The notes under the pieces are model-generated. The model was given only the letters and a program-made list of their open reading frames with translations. It was not told where the DNA came from and made no database searches. Of a stretch of 64,000 nt of DNA, positions 8,111-15,052 are shown piece after piece (position 1 is the stretch's first letter; each line of letters opens with the position of its first letter). A program made the position numbers and the translations under genes. This DNA comes from Blautia sp. Marseille-P3087 (GTDB taxonomy: Bacteria > Bacillota > Clostridia > Lachnospirales > Lachnospiraceae), in contig NZ_LT635539.1 in assembly GCF_900120195.1 (NCBI RefSeq), forward strand, positions 2,513,441-2,577,440, written 5' to 3'.

Positions 8111-9318
8111 TGCATAAAAATATAAAACAAAATAATTATAGTAGATATGCTGCCAATAGAGATGTTATTTCTTTATTTTCTGGAGCAATGGGATTAGACA
8201 TTGGATTGGGAAAAGCAGGTTTAAATGTGGCAATTGGACAGGATTTTGATGCAGCCTGTGTAAAAACTATGCAGGCCAATGGCCATAGAGTATTGGGCGG
8301 AGATATTAGGGAAATACAGCCCCAGCAATTATTAGATATGACAGGCTTATCTGTAGGAGAGCCATTTTTGATTTGCGGAGGACCGCCGTGCCAGCCTTTT
8401 TCTACAGCAGGAAAAAGATTGGGTATAAATGATCCGAGAGGCAGTTTGTTTATGGATTTCATTCGTATGATTGATTATATACGGCCTCGCTTTTTCGTGA
8501 TGGAAAATGTAAAAGGAATTATGTCGTCGCCATTGAAACATGTGCCTTTGTCTGAAAGAGATGAAAGCGATCCTGATCAGAAATTAGGAACAGTGCTTGA
8601 TGTGATTTTAGCAGAATTTGATAAACTGGGATATAAAACTGTATATGGCGTACTTGATGCTGTAAATTATGGCGTTCCACAATTCAGAGAGAGGTTTGTG
8701 TTAATTGGTAGTCGGGATAATGAAGATATTTTCTTACCAATTCCTACACATTTTCAGATGCATCAAAGCAAGGAGTATCAGTGGCAGACAGTTAGAAGTG
8801 TGATTGAAGATTTGGAATCTGACCATGGAGAATGTGCAACGTTAAGTGAAGAAAGATTGAAATTCTTGAAAATGGTTCCGGAAGGTGGGAATTGGAGAGA
8901 TTTACCAGAGAATATTATTCCTATTGCTATGGGAGGTGCATATAAATCCGGAGGTGGAAAAGTTGGATTTTATAGAAGGTTATCATATGATCAGCCTTCA
9001 CCAACTGTAGTTACTTCTCCAGTACAGAAAGCAACAATGATGTGTCATCCTACACAAGATAGACCATTAAGCGTAAAAGAATATGCAAGAATTCAGCAAT
9101 TTCCGGATGATTGGGTATTTACTGGAACGACAGCAGCAAAATATCGACAGATAGGGAATGCTGTTCCGGTGGGATTAGCAGAAGCTATTGGAAAGGCTGT
9201 GCTTTCTGTGGCTAATAAGACAGCTTTAGTTCAGACAAAACGTTTTAGAGGTACAAATGTACATAATAAGATTAGAAATGCAATAGAATTGGGAGGAAAT
9301 TTATATGCCGTTAAATAA
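8110..9318 (+). CDS. DNA (cytosine-5) methyltransferase
   Basis: A 402-residue C5 methyltransferase with its motifs in canonical order: I DVISLFSGAMGLDIG (about 18-32), IV GGPPCQPFSTAGKR with the catalytic Cys (about 97), VI FVMENVKG (about 130), VIII QFRERFVLIGSR (about 195), a target-recognition region (about 210-295), IX PTVVTSPVQKA (about 300) and X RQIGNAVPVGLA (about 350). It transfers a methyl group from SAM to cytosine within the R-M site. It overlaps the control gene by one base and the next gene by 14, indicating one operon. The recognition sequence cannot be deduced. Confidence 0.97.
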   Translation: MHKNIKQNNYSRYAANRDVISLFSGAMGLDIGLGKAGLNVAIGQDFDAACVKTMQANGHRVLGGDIREIQPQQLLDMTGLSVGEPFLICGGPPCQPFSTAGKRLGINDPRGSLFMDFIRMIDYIRPRFFVMENVKGIMSSPLKHVPLSERDESDPDQKLGTVLDVILAEFDKLGYKTVYGVLDAVNYGVPQFRERFVLIGSRDNEDIFLPIPTHFQMHQSKEYQWQTVRSVIEDLESDHGECATLSEERLKFLKMVPEGGNWRDLPENIIPIAMGGAYKSGGGKVGFYRRLSYDQPSPTVVTSPVQKATMMCHPTQDRPLSVKEYARIQQFPDDWVFTGTTAAKYRQIGNAVPVGLAEAIGKAVLSVANKTALVQTKRFRGTNVHNKIRNAIELGGNLYAVK

Positions 9319-10045
9319 TGCATATGATGAACAGGCTGTAATCCAGGCGATTGCTTCTGCCTTAGAAACATTTTATGGAACACTAATTGAGAAGATAGAT
9401 GGATTAAACATACAGAAGGTAATGAAACGTAAAAATCCGTATTTATACCGTGCAAAGGCTATGCAGAGTGCAACTGAAATTGTAGATTCGGTTCTTACTG
9501 CATTTGTAAGTTCCAGTGAAGAAACTATTTTTGGTAATTGCTTTTTTGAACCGATTGCTATTGCTGCAAGTGGTGGAAATAAAGCCCTGGCAGAAGGTAT
9601 TGATATTATGATCCAGAACAATGAAACAAATACAATTTCTGCAATAGCTGTTAAAAGTGGGCCGTCCGTATTTAATGCAGACAGTAAGAAACGACAGGAA
9701 CAGAATTTTACAGCTGCTTCTAAGTTGGCACAGCAAGCAAAGGCAAGGTATGAAGCGTATATCGGTTATTGTTATGGGAAAAAGAAAGAATCTGGTAGAG
9801 GAAAGCCCAAAATGTATCAGGAATTGGCTGGAAAACGATTCTGGGCAGAATTAACAGGAGACGAGGACTTTTACATAAAGATTATCGGATACATGGGAAC
9901 TATGCCGGAGAAATATGTGGCTGATTATAAAGAAAGTTATAACAGAGCAGCTAATAGACTTGTTAGGGAGTTTTCTAATAGTTTCTGCAGAGAAGATGGA
10001 AGTATTGACTGGGAAAAGCTGGTAGAATTTAATTCGGGAGATTGA
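9305..10045 (+). CDS. Type II restriction endonuclease, PmeII-like
   Basis: A 246-residue protein overlapping the methyltransferase end by 14 bp. The patterns KNPYLYRAKAMQSATEIVDS, FVSSSEETIFGNCF and AEGIDIMIQN...AIAVKSGPSVFNAD match PmeII-type restriction endonucleases; D in EGIDI and the VKSG lysine fit a PD-(D/E)xK core. It should cleave unmethylated sites protected by the upstream enzyme. Placement after a C protein and methyltransferase, with Vsr divergent, is the textbook layout of a type II 5mC R-M system. The family is recognised by reading only. Confidence 0.78.
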   Translation: MPLNNAYDEQAVIQAIASALETFYGTLIEKIDGLNIQKVMKRKNPYLYRAKAMQSATEIVDSVLTAFVSSSEETIFGNCFFEPIAIAASGGNKALAEGIDIMIQNNETNTISAIAVKSGPSVFNADSKKRQEQNFTAASKLAQQAKARYEAYIGYCYGKKKESGRGKPKMYQELAGKRFWAELTGDEDFYIKIIGYMGTMPEKYVADYKESYNRAANRLVREFSNSFCREDGSIDWEKLVEFNSGD

Positions 10046-10072
10046 AAACTAAACAAAATCAAAGGGGGATAG

Positions 10073-12175
10073 ATGATGCAATTAAAGATAAAAAATTGTA
10101 ATAACATTGAAAATGGAGAATTTGATATTACTGAGGGGAGGCTTAATATAAAATATGCGATTAATGGAACAGGAAAATCAACAATATCAAAAGCAATAGA
10201 GGCTTTTGTCACAAATGATCAAGAAAAAAAGAATTTATTATTGCCATTCAAATATTATGGTGTGGAGGAAGAAAATTCACCAGAATTAATAGGGTATGAT
10301 CAATTTAAAAAGGTTTCAGTTTTTAATGAGAAGTATATTGAAGACTATGTATATCAGCAAAATGAATTGATTAAGAATAGCTTTGAAATATTTGTAAAAT
10401 CTCCGGATTATGATACACATATAAAAGAAATAGAAAAACTGTTGGAAAGTATAAATATTACTTTTCAAAATCATCCGGAATTGGAGGAATTGATAAAAGT
10501 TTTCCAACAATTCATCGATGGATTTGGAAAGGCAAAGAGTGGATATTCTGCAGCTGGTGCCATAGGAAAGGGAATTGGAAAAGGTAATAAACTTGATAAT
10601 ATTCCTGTTGGTTTGGAAGTTTATGAGCCATATTTGAAGAATAATGATAATGTCAAGTGGATTAAATGGCAATTAGAAGGAAAACATTATTTAGATATGG
10701 CAGAACAGTGTCCGTACTGTTCTGGATCTATAAAAGAAACCAAAGAAACAATCTTAAAAGTAAGTGAAGAGTATGATGCAAAAGCGGTAGAACAGTTAAC
10801 TAAAATGTTAGAAGTTTTTAAAGAGCTGATGCCGTATTTTACAAATGAAACAGCAGTTAAGATTGAAGAAATAACAAAAAATGTGTCAGGAATCACAAAT
10901 ACACAAAAGAATTACTTATTGGAAATAAAAGCTCAAGCAGACAGTTTTATGCAACAGTTGTATGGATTGAAAAAAATGGGATTTCATTCATTAAAAAATG
11001 CTGAAAAAATAGCAGATGAGCTGAAAAAATATAAAATAGATTTATCATATTATTCGCATTTGAATTCAGAACTGTCGAATGAAAAAGTGGAGTTAATAAA
11101 CAAAACCTTAGATGAGGTTTTGGAAAAAGCTGGCAAATTACAAGGAGAAATTGCACAACAGAAAAAACTTATTAAAAAGACTATTGAAATGTATAGTTCG
11201 GAAATAAATGAATTTCTATATTATGCAGGATATAAATATCAAGTTGCAATAGAGGAAGAAAATACAACAGATTATCATTTAGTATTAAAACATATTGAGG
11301 GAACTGATAATGTTCAAACAGTAAATGAACATTTAAGTTATGGGGAAAGGAATGCATTTGCATTAGTGCTATTCATGTATAGTGTTTTGAAAGAGAATCC
11401 GGATCTGGTTGTTTTAGATGATCCGATTTCTTCATTTGATGGAAATAAAAAATTCGCTATTATTAATATGCTTTTTATGGGAAAGCATAGTTTGAAAAAT
11501 CGAACAGTATTGCTTTTGACCCATGAATTTAATACTGTTATTGATGCAATCTATAATATGCCGTATAATTTTAATCCAACCCCAACAGCTGCATTTTTAA
11601 CAACGAAACAAGGTATATTGCAAGAAAAAGAAATTACAAAAGCAGATATAAAATCTTTTGGCGAGATTGCTCATGCAAATATATCATCGGATATGGATTC
11701 TCTTAATAAATTGGTATATTTGAGAAGATTATTGGAAATAGAAAATGCAAGTGGTTTAGCATGGCAATTATTATCCAATATTTTTCATAAAAGAGAAAAG
11801 CCAGAGTATCATTTCTCGAACGGAACACCGAACCGATTGATGACGCCAGAAGAAATACAGGATGCGACTAATGAAATCAAAACAAACTATATTTCAGATT
11901 TTGATTACGATACGGAATACCAAAAAACGCAAGATATAACGGTATTGAAAGAATTATATCAAAATAGTGGAAGTAATTATGAAAAATTGCAAATATATCG
12001 TATCATGTTTAATGAAAATAGTTCCAACAGTGTGATTAAAAAATTTGTGAATGAAGCGTTTCATATTGAAAATGATTATTTATTCCAGTTGAATCCATGT
12101 GAATACGATACTGTACCCCAATATATCATTGATGAATGTGATAAAGATATTTTGGAAATTTGTCCGCAAGGCTAA
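10073..12175 (+). CDS. AAA/ABC-type ATPase of a defence-island type
   Basis: 700 residues, starting at ATG 10073 (or 10076) after AAAGGGGGAT. It has an SMC/RecF-like ABC ATPase fold: Walker A INGTGKST (about 30), a CPYC pair in the middle (about 212), coiled-coil stretches (about 230-370), signature LSYGERNAF (about 420), Walker B LVVLDDPISSFDG (about 447) and H-loop LLLTHEFN (about 483). The 200-residue C-terminal domain has no motif I recognise. The architecture resembles RloC/PrrC-related ATPases of phage-defence loci. It follows the endonuclease by 27 bp. Lower GC than its neighbours suggests transfer. Defence role inferred. Confidence 0.8.
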   Translation: MMQLKIKNCNNIENGEFDITEGRLNIKYAINGTGKSTISKAIEAFVTNDQEKKNLLLPFKYYGVEEENSPELIGYDQFKKVSVFNEKYIEDYVYQQNELIKNSFEIFVKSPDYDTHIKEIEKLLESINITFQNHPELEELIKVFQQFIDGFGKAKSGYSAAGAIGKGIGKGNKLDNIPVGLEVYEPYLKNNDNVKWIKWQLEGKHYLDMAEQCPYCSGSIKETKETILKVSEEYDAKAVEQLTKMLEVFKELMPYFTNETAVKIEEITKNVSGITNTQKNYLLEIKAQADSFMQQLYGLKKMGFHSLKNAEKIADELKKYKIDLSYYSHLNSELSNEKVELINKTLDEVLEKAGKLQGEIAQQKKLIKKTIEMYSSEINEFLYYAGYKYQVAIEEENTTDYHLVLKHIEGTDNVQTVNEHLSYGERNAFALVLFMYSVLKENPDLVVLDDPISSFDGNKKFAIINMLFMGKHSLKNRTVLLLTHEFNTVIDAIYNMPYNFNPTPTAAFLTTKQGILQEKEITKADIKSFGEIAHANISSDMDSLNKLVYLRRLLEIENASGLAWQLLSNIFHKREKPEYHFSNGTPNRLMTPEEIQDATNEIKTNYISDFDYDTEYQKTQDITVLKELYQNSGSNYEKLQIYRIMFNENSSNSVIKKFVNEAFHIENDYLFQLNPCEYDTVPQYIIDECDKDILEICPQG

Positions 12176-12277
12176 CGTGAGTGGCTTAGTTGGGTTAACC
12201 TGGCTGCAGGTAATAAAAGACAATTACTTTTAAAATATGATAAATTCAAAAATGAACTAAAGTGGAAGGAAATGTAA

Positions 12278-12616
12278 ATGGATAAATTAGTATCAAAGAT
12301 TGCTGCTTTAGGAATACCAGGTCTAGTATTGGTAACAGCTATTGGCGCAACTGGACTTGCTGGAGGGGCAGCAATTACAACAGCATTGGCAGCTTTAGGG
12401 CCAGGAGGAATATTAGGTGGAATAGCTACATTAGGTATAATTGGTCTTATTTCAGAAGGCATAGCTCAATATGGAGTGGATGCTATATTTTCTGCTGTTA
12501 TAAAAGAATTATATCGAAAAGGCGAAACAAAGGAAGAAATATTGCGGAAGATAAAAAAATATCCTATTTCCAAAGAATTAAAACGAAAATTAAAAGAAAA
12601 TATAGAAAAAGTATAA
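12278..12616 (+). CDS. Small glycine-rich membrane protein, function unknown
   Basis: A 112-residue protein behind GTGGAAGGAAATGTAA. Residues 10-65 are hydrophobic and Gly/Ala-rich with GxxxG-like spacing (LAGGAAITTALAALGPGGIL then GIATLGIIGLISEGIA), enough for two membrane helices. The C-terminal 40 residues are strongly basic (RKGETKEEILRKIKKYPISK). It lies 100 bp after the AAA ATPase in the same orientation and is followed by a terminator. Glycine-zipper membrane proteins can form pores, so it could be an effector or partner of the ATPase, but this is a hypothesis; I recognise no family. Confidence 0.7.
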   Translation: MDKLVSKIAALGIPGLVLVTAIGATGLAGGAAITTALAALGPGGILGGIATLGIIGLISEGIAQYGVDAIFSAVIKELYRKGETKEEILRKIKKYPISKELKRKLKENIEKV

Positions 12617-12647
12617 AAGGGTCGTTAACCCTAATGCATAAAATAAA

Positions 12648-12684
12648 AGCTGTAAAAATCTACGTTGAATTTTACAGCTTTTTG
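12648..12684 (+). terminator. Terminator of the defence cargo operon
   Basis: AGCTGTAAAA (12648-12657) pairs perfectly with TTTTACAGCT (12670-12679) followed by TTTTT. It ends the transcript of the ATPase and glycine-rich protein genes. Confidence 0.85.
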
Positions 12685-12692
12685 TGTATAAT
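12665..12692 (+). promoter_or_regulatory. Promoter of the toxin-antitoxin pair
   Basis: TTGAAT (12665-12670), 16 bp, TATAAT (12687-12692), overlapping the 3' arm of the preceding terminator. The antitoxin start lies 48 bp downstream. Confidence 0.6.
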
Positions 12693-12739
12693 AGAAGTAG
12701 CAGAAACAATTTAAAATCAAAGGAAGGAGCTGAAAGAAT

Positions 12740-12988
12740 ATGGCAAATATTTTACCAGTATCTGATTTGAGAAATTATAATGAAGTCCTGAAGAACTGTC
12801 ATAAAGGAGAACCAGTATATCTGACTAAGAATGGCAGAGGACGTTTCGTTGTCATGGATATTGAAGATTATGAGCGTGACCGTGCAGAGAAAAAGCTTCT
12901 CTTGAAGCTGCAGGAAGCTGAAGAAGCAGTGAAAGACGGAGAAGGCTGGCTGGATCTGGATGAATTAAAAGCACTTGTGGGGGAATAA
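12740..12988 (+). CDS. Phd/YefM-family antitoxin
   Basis: An 82-residue protein after AAAGGAAGGAGC. The N-terminal Phd/YefM DNA-binding fold is clear (ILPVSDLRNYNEVLKNCHKG, PVYLTKNGRGRFVVMDIEDY). The C-terminal helix (residues 50-82) would wrap and neutralise the toxin. The next gene starts immediately after its stop. Phd-type antitoxins repress their own promoter. As the last genes before attR, the pair probably stabilises the element. Confidence 0.92.
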   Translation: MANILPVSDLRNYNEVLKNCHKGEPVYLTKNGRGRFVVMDIEDYERDRAEKKLLLKLQEAEEAVKDGEGWLDLDELKALVGE

Positions 12989-12989
12989 G

Positions 12990-13289
12990 ATGTTAAAACT
13001 GCGGATCAATCCGATTGTTGCAAAGGATTTGAAGAACATCCGGGATTACATTGCTGAGGATAATGAAGAATATGCGGCAAAGACAATAAAGGAAATTTAC
13101 GGTAAATTTGAAAACCTTCAGATGTTTCCTGGAATGGGGTCGGATCTCTCCAAACGGGTCAGCTTTCGGACAGATTATAAATATGCGATATGGGAAGATT
13201 ATGTTATTATCTACAAGATCGGTAACGAATATGTAGAGATTTATCGTGTAGTTAACCGATATCAGGATATCACGAGAATCTTTGATTGA
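12990..13289 (+). CDS. RelE/ParE-family toxin
   Basis: 99 residues from ATG 12990, one base after the antitoxin stop. It has the RelE/ParE fold: LRINPIVAKDLKNIRDYIAE, then MFPGMGSDLSKRV, YKYAIWEDYVIIYKIGNEYV and the C-terminal IYRVVNRYQDITRIF. Family members cleave mRNA on the ribosome or poison gyrase; which activity applies cannot be told. A GTG at 12975 would add five residues overlapping the antitoxin, but ATG 12990 fits the family start better. Confidence 0.92.
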   Translation: MLKLRINPIVAKDLKNIRDYIAEDNEEYAAKTIKEIYGKFENLQMFPGMGSDLSKRVSFRTDYKYAIWEDYVIIYKIGNEYVEIYRVVNRYQDITRIFD

Positions 13290-13300
13290 TAACAGAGATG

Positions 13301-13320
13301 TGATAACAAATTGATAACAC
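13301..13320 (+). repeat. Element-end direct repeat, right copy (possible integrase arm site)
   Basis: TGATAACAAATTGATAACAC matches the left copy at 832-851 at 19 of 20 positions, same orientation, about 100 bp inside attR. A further TGATAACA lies 15 bp upstream. Confidence 0.5.
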
Positions 13321-13385
13321 CGTTCAGTACAGTCTGTGGACTTTGGACAGTGGAACACATATAAAACCAGATAGAACCATAATCC

Positions 13386-13403
13386 CTATACAAAAGTGTA
13401 TAG
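13386..13403. promoter_or_regulatory. Dyad resembling the repressor operators
   Basis: CTATACA-AAAG-TGTATAG, a 7-bp dyad 18 bp inside attR, closely resembles the CCATACAAAATAGTATAG operators at the other end of the element. It may bind the XRE repressor or a recombination factor. Confidence 0.45.
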
Positions 13404-13421
13404 TGATAAGATTTTATTTGC

Positions 13422-13433
13422 GAGTTTGAATAA
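13422..13433. repeat. Right attachment site (attR)
   Basis: GAGTTTGAATAA matches the guaA 3' end (762-773) at 11 of 12 positions. A terminator-like hairpin follows directly, as expected for sequence originally behind guaA. Confidence 0.8.
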
Positions 13434-13440
13434 AAAAATG

Positions 13441-13479
13441 GAGCTCGGAAATCCAGCATTTATGCGGGTTTCCGGGCTC
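13441..13479 (+). terminator. Displaced original guaA terminator
   Basis: GAGCTCGGAAA (13441-13451) pairs with TTTCCGGGCTC (13469-13479), with an inner GCAT-TT-ATGC. It sits 8 bp after attR. Before integration it would have directly followed the guaA stop codon. Confidence 0.7.
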
Positions 13480-13579
13480 TTGTTGTGTGGTTTGAGTGCA
13501 GATTGAGTACAAAATATCAGGAAATGTGAAGCCCAAAAGAGCAAAATAGTAATGCATTTCCTTGATGTTTAATCTGCTC
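13480..13579. other. Short intergenic region with TTGAGTRCA repeats
   Basis: Between the displaced terminator and the GIY-YIG remnant there is no gene. TTGAGTGCA and TTGAGTACA occur as a close direct repeat around 13493-13513, a pattern reminiscent of integrase arm sites, possibly a scar of another element. Confidence 0.3.
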
Positions 13580-13864
13580 TTATATAGTTTTTTTAACAGT
13601 GAAATTTGTTGTTAAAAATTTTGTTTTACCCGATAATGACATTTGAGTGTCTTCATAAGGGAAATTATTTACATATTCCTCGTTCATTGGTGGCTTATGC
13701 TTGAATATAAGAGCGGCTTCAGCTCTTATTCTGTCATCGCCGCTGATGGGAGCAAATGAATAACACAAAGTTTCATTTGCCGTTAGTTTTTTCTTCCAAT
13801 CATCCAATCTATCATGAGCAGCTATTCTGTCATGTACATTTGTAGATTCACCAATGTAAAGCAT
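13580..13864 (-). pseudogene. GIY-YIG nuclease-like gene, N-terminally truncated
   Basis: The 94-residue frame begins MLYIGESTNVHDRIAAHDRL, the second half of a GIY-YIG motif, and ends SLSGKTKFLTTNFTVKK, typical of a family C-terminus. In-frame codons upstream (to about 13915) add TKLEF and a hydrophobic stretch before a TGA stop, with no start codon and no GIY strand. The domain therefore lacks its N-terminal strand and probably is a remnant. It reads away from the CRISPR array and lies where the array leader and cas genes would be expected. Confidence 0.7.
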
Positions 13865-13932
13865 AAATTCCAGTTTTGTCGGAATGACGAAATACAGAAA
13901 AATATATAAGAATAATCAACAGGCAGGTAATG

Positions 13933-14823
13933 GTCTACCTCTGTGTGAGGTAGTGAGTTGAAATAATTCTGCATACCATAATGCATTATCATTTCTCCGT
14001 CTACCTCTGTGTGAGGTAGTGAGTTGAAATATCTGCAATTAATACAGAAAATGAATATTATATGTCTACCTCTGTGTGAGGTAGTGAGTTGAAATGGTCT
14101 GTTTAAGGTCAATTTTATCACCGATTGACTGTCTACCTCTGTGTGAGGTAGTGAGTTGAAATACTACATCTGGCATCTCTGTCACCACCTTGTTTTGTCT
14201 ACCTCTGTGTGAGGTAGTGAGTTGAAATATCCGGAAATTCTTCCTCTTCTACTTCCACAACAAGTCTACCTCTGTGTGAGGTAGTGAGTTGAAATGTGGA
14301 GTATTGTCCCTTCTTCTGTCTGATACAGGTCTACCTCTGTGTGAGGTAGTGAGTTGAAATAAGTAAATATTAGCCCATTTCTGTGCGTATTCATAGTCTA
14401 CCTCTGTGTGAGGTAGTGAGTTGAAATATCTTATGATATGTTTCAGTCACCTGATAGACAGGTCTACCTCTGTGTGAGGTAGTGAGTTGAAATAAATAAA
14501 TATTAGCCCATTTCTGTGCGTATTCAGTCTACCTCTGTGTGAGGTAGTGAGTTGAAATGTCAATCCTGTCGGTAACTCCACCCCCCACCAACGTCTACCT
14601 CTGTGTGAGGTAGTGAGTTGAAATATACGGCAAGCTCTCCCCGCGTGCCCGGTAGATGTCTACCTCTGTGTGAGGTAGTGAGTTGAAATACGTCTCGCGC
14701 AGACACTTCTCCTTCACTACATCCGTCTACCTCTGTGTGAGGTAGTGAGTTGAAATAGGCTCTGTATATCCAAGTGCCTGAGTGCTATCCGGTCTACCTC
14801 TGTGCGAGGTAGTGAGTTGAATA
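13933..14823 (+). CRISPR. CRISPR array, 14 repeats, type I-C-like, no cas genes nearby
   Basis: A 32-bp repeat beginning GTCTACCTCTGTGTGAGG and ending GTGAGTTGAAAT occurs 14 times, first at 13933-13964. The 13 spacers are 33-35 bp. CTACCTC and GAGGTAG form the stem. Length and the GTTGAAAT end fit type I-C repeats. The last repeat (14792-14823) is degenerate (TGTGCGAG, GAATA end), so the leader side is at the left, with only about 68 bp before the GIY-YIG remnant. Spacers 7 (14361-14395) and 9 (14494-14526) are nearly identical. No cas gene lies in the window, so the array is orphan here; it may use Cas proteins encoded elsewhere. Confidence 0.97.
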
Positions 14824-14835
14824 AGTATAACGAGT

Positions 14836-14872
14836 CGGAGGTCATGAAGATTATTGTGACCTCCGGCTTTTT
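14836..14872 (+). terminator. Terminator after the CRISPR array
   Basis: CGGAGGTCA (14836-14844) pairs with TGACCTCCG (14857-14865), followed by GCTTTTT. It would end the pre-crRNA transcript. Confidence 0.85.
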
Positions 14873-14894
14873 GTAAATTGTTAAAAGAATTATA

Positions 14895-14973
14895 TTGTTA
14901 TGTGATTTCGTAAGTGATATACTTAAACATAAGGAAAACCGTGTGAAATTACAGTTTGCTTTTTGCACGGTTT
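14895..14973 (+). promoter_or_regulatory. Promoter and leader hairpin of the ZIP gene cluster
   Basis: TTGTTA (14895-14900), 17 bp, TATACT (14918-14923). A hairpin AAACCGTG (14936-14943) / CACGGTTT (14966-14973) followed by CTTTT lies between this promoter and the ZIP start, like an attenuator or a short-transcript terminator. Whether it is regulated is unknown. Confidence 0.55.
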
Positions 14974-15052
14974 CTTTTATACATGGCAGTTAGCTAAAAC
15001 TAACAACAGAACGACGTGAAAGTACTTTTGACTATACAGAAAGGAATACATA

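Larger units (their letters stand above)
762..13433. mobile_element. Integrative mobilizable element in the guaA 3' end
   Basis: A 12-bp sequence spanning the guaA stop codon (GAGTTTGAGTAA, 762-773) recurs with one mismatch (GAGTTTGAATAA, 13422-13433). Between the copies lie an XRE repressor, excisionase, tyrosine integrase, MobC-like protein, RepA-like ATPase, Mob/Pre relaxase, TnpV, a restriction-modification system, an AAA ATPase and a toxin-antitoxin pair. No type IV secretion or coupling protein genes are visible, so it should be mobilizable rather than self-conjugative. The 3' end of guaA is an established target for tyrosine-recombinase islands. The terminator-like hairpin expected directly behind guaA is found just outside the right repeat, supporting these limits. 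Boundaries are inferred, not tested. Confidence 0.88.

Noticed and set aside
13822-14121. Minus-strand 99-codon frame across the CRISPR leader side
   Set aside because: It consists of CRISPR repeats read in reverse (FNSLPHTEVD repeated), not a gene.
14717-14968. Minus-strand frame over the CRISPR array end
   Set aside because: It covers repeats and the terminator; no ribosome site and no family.
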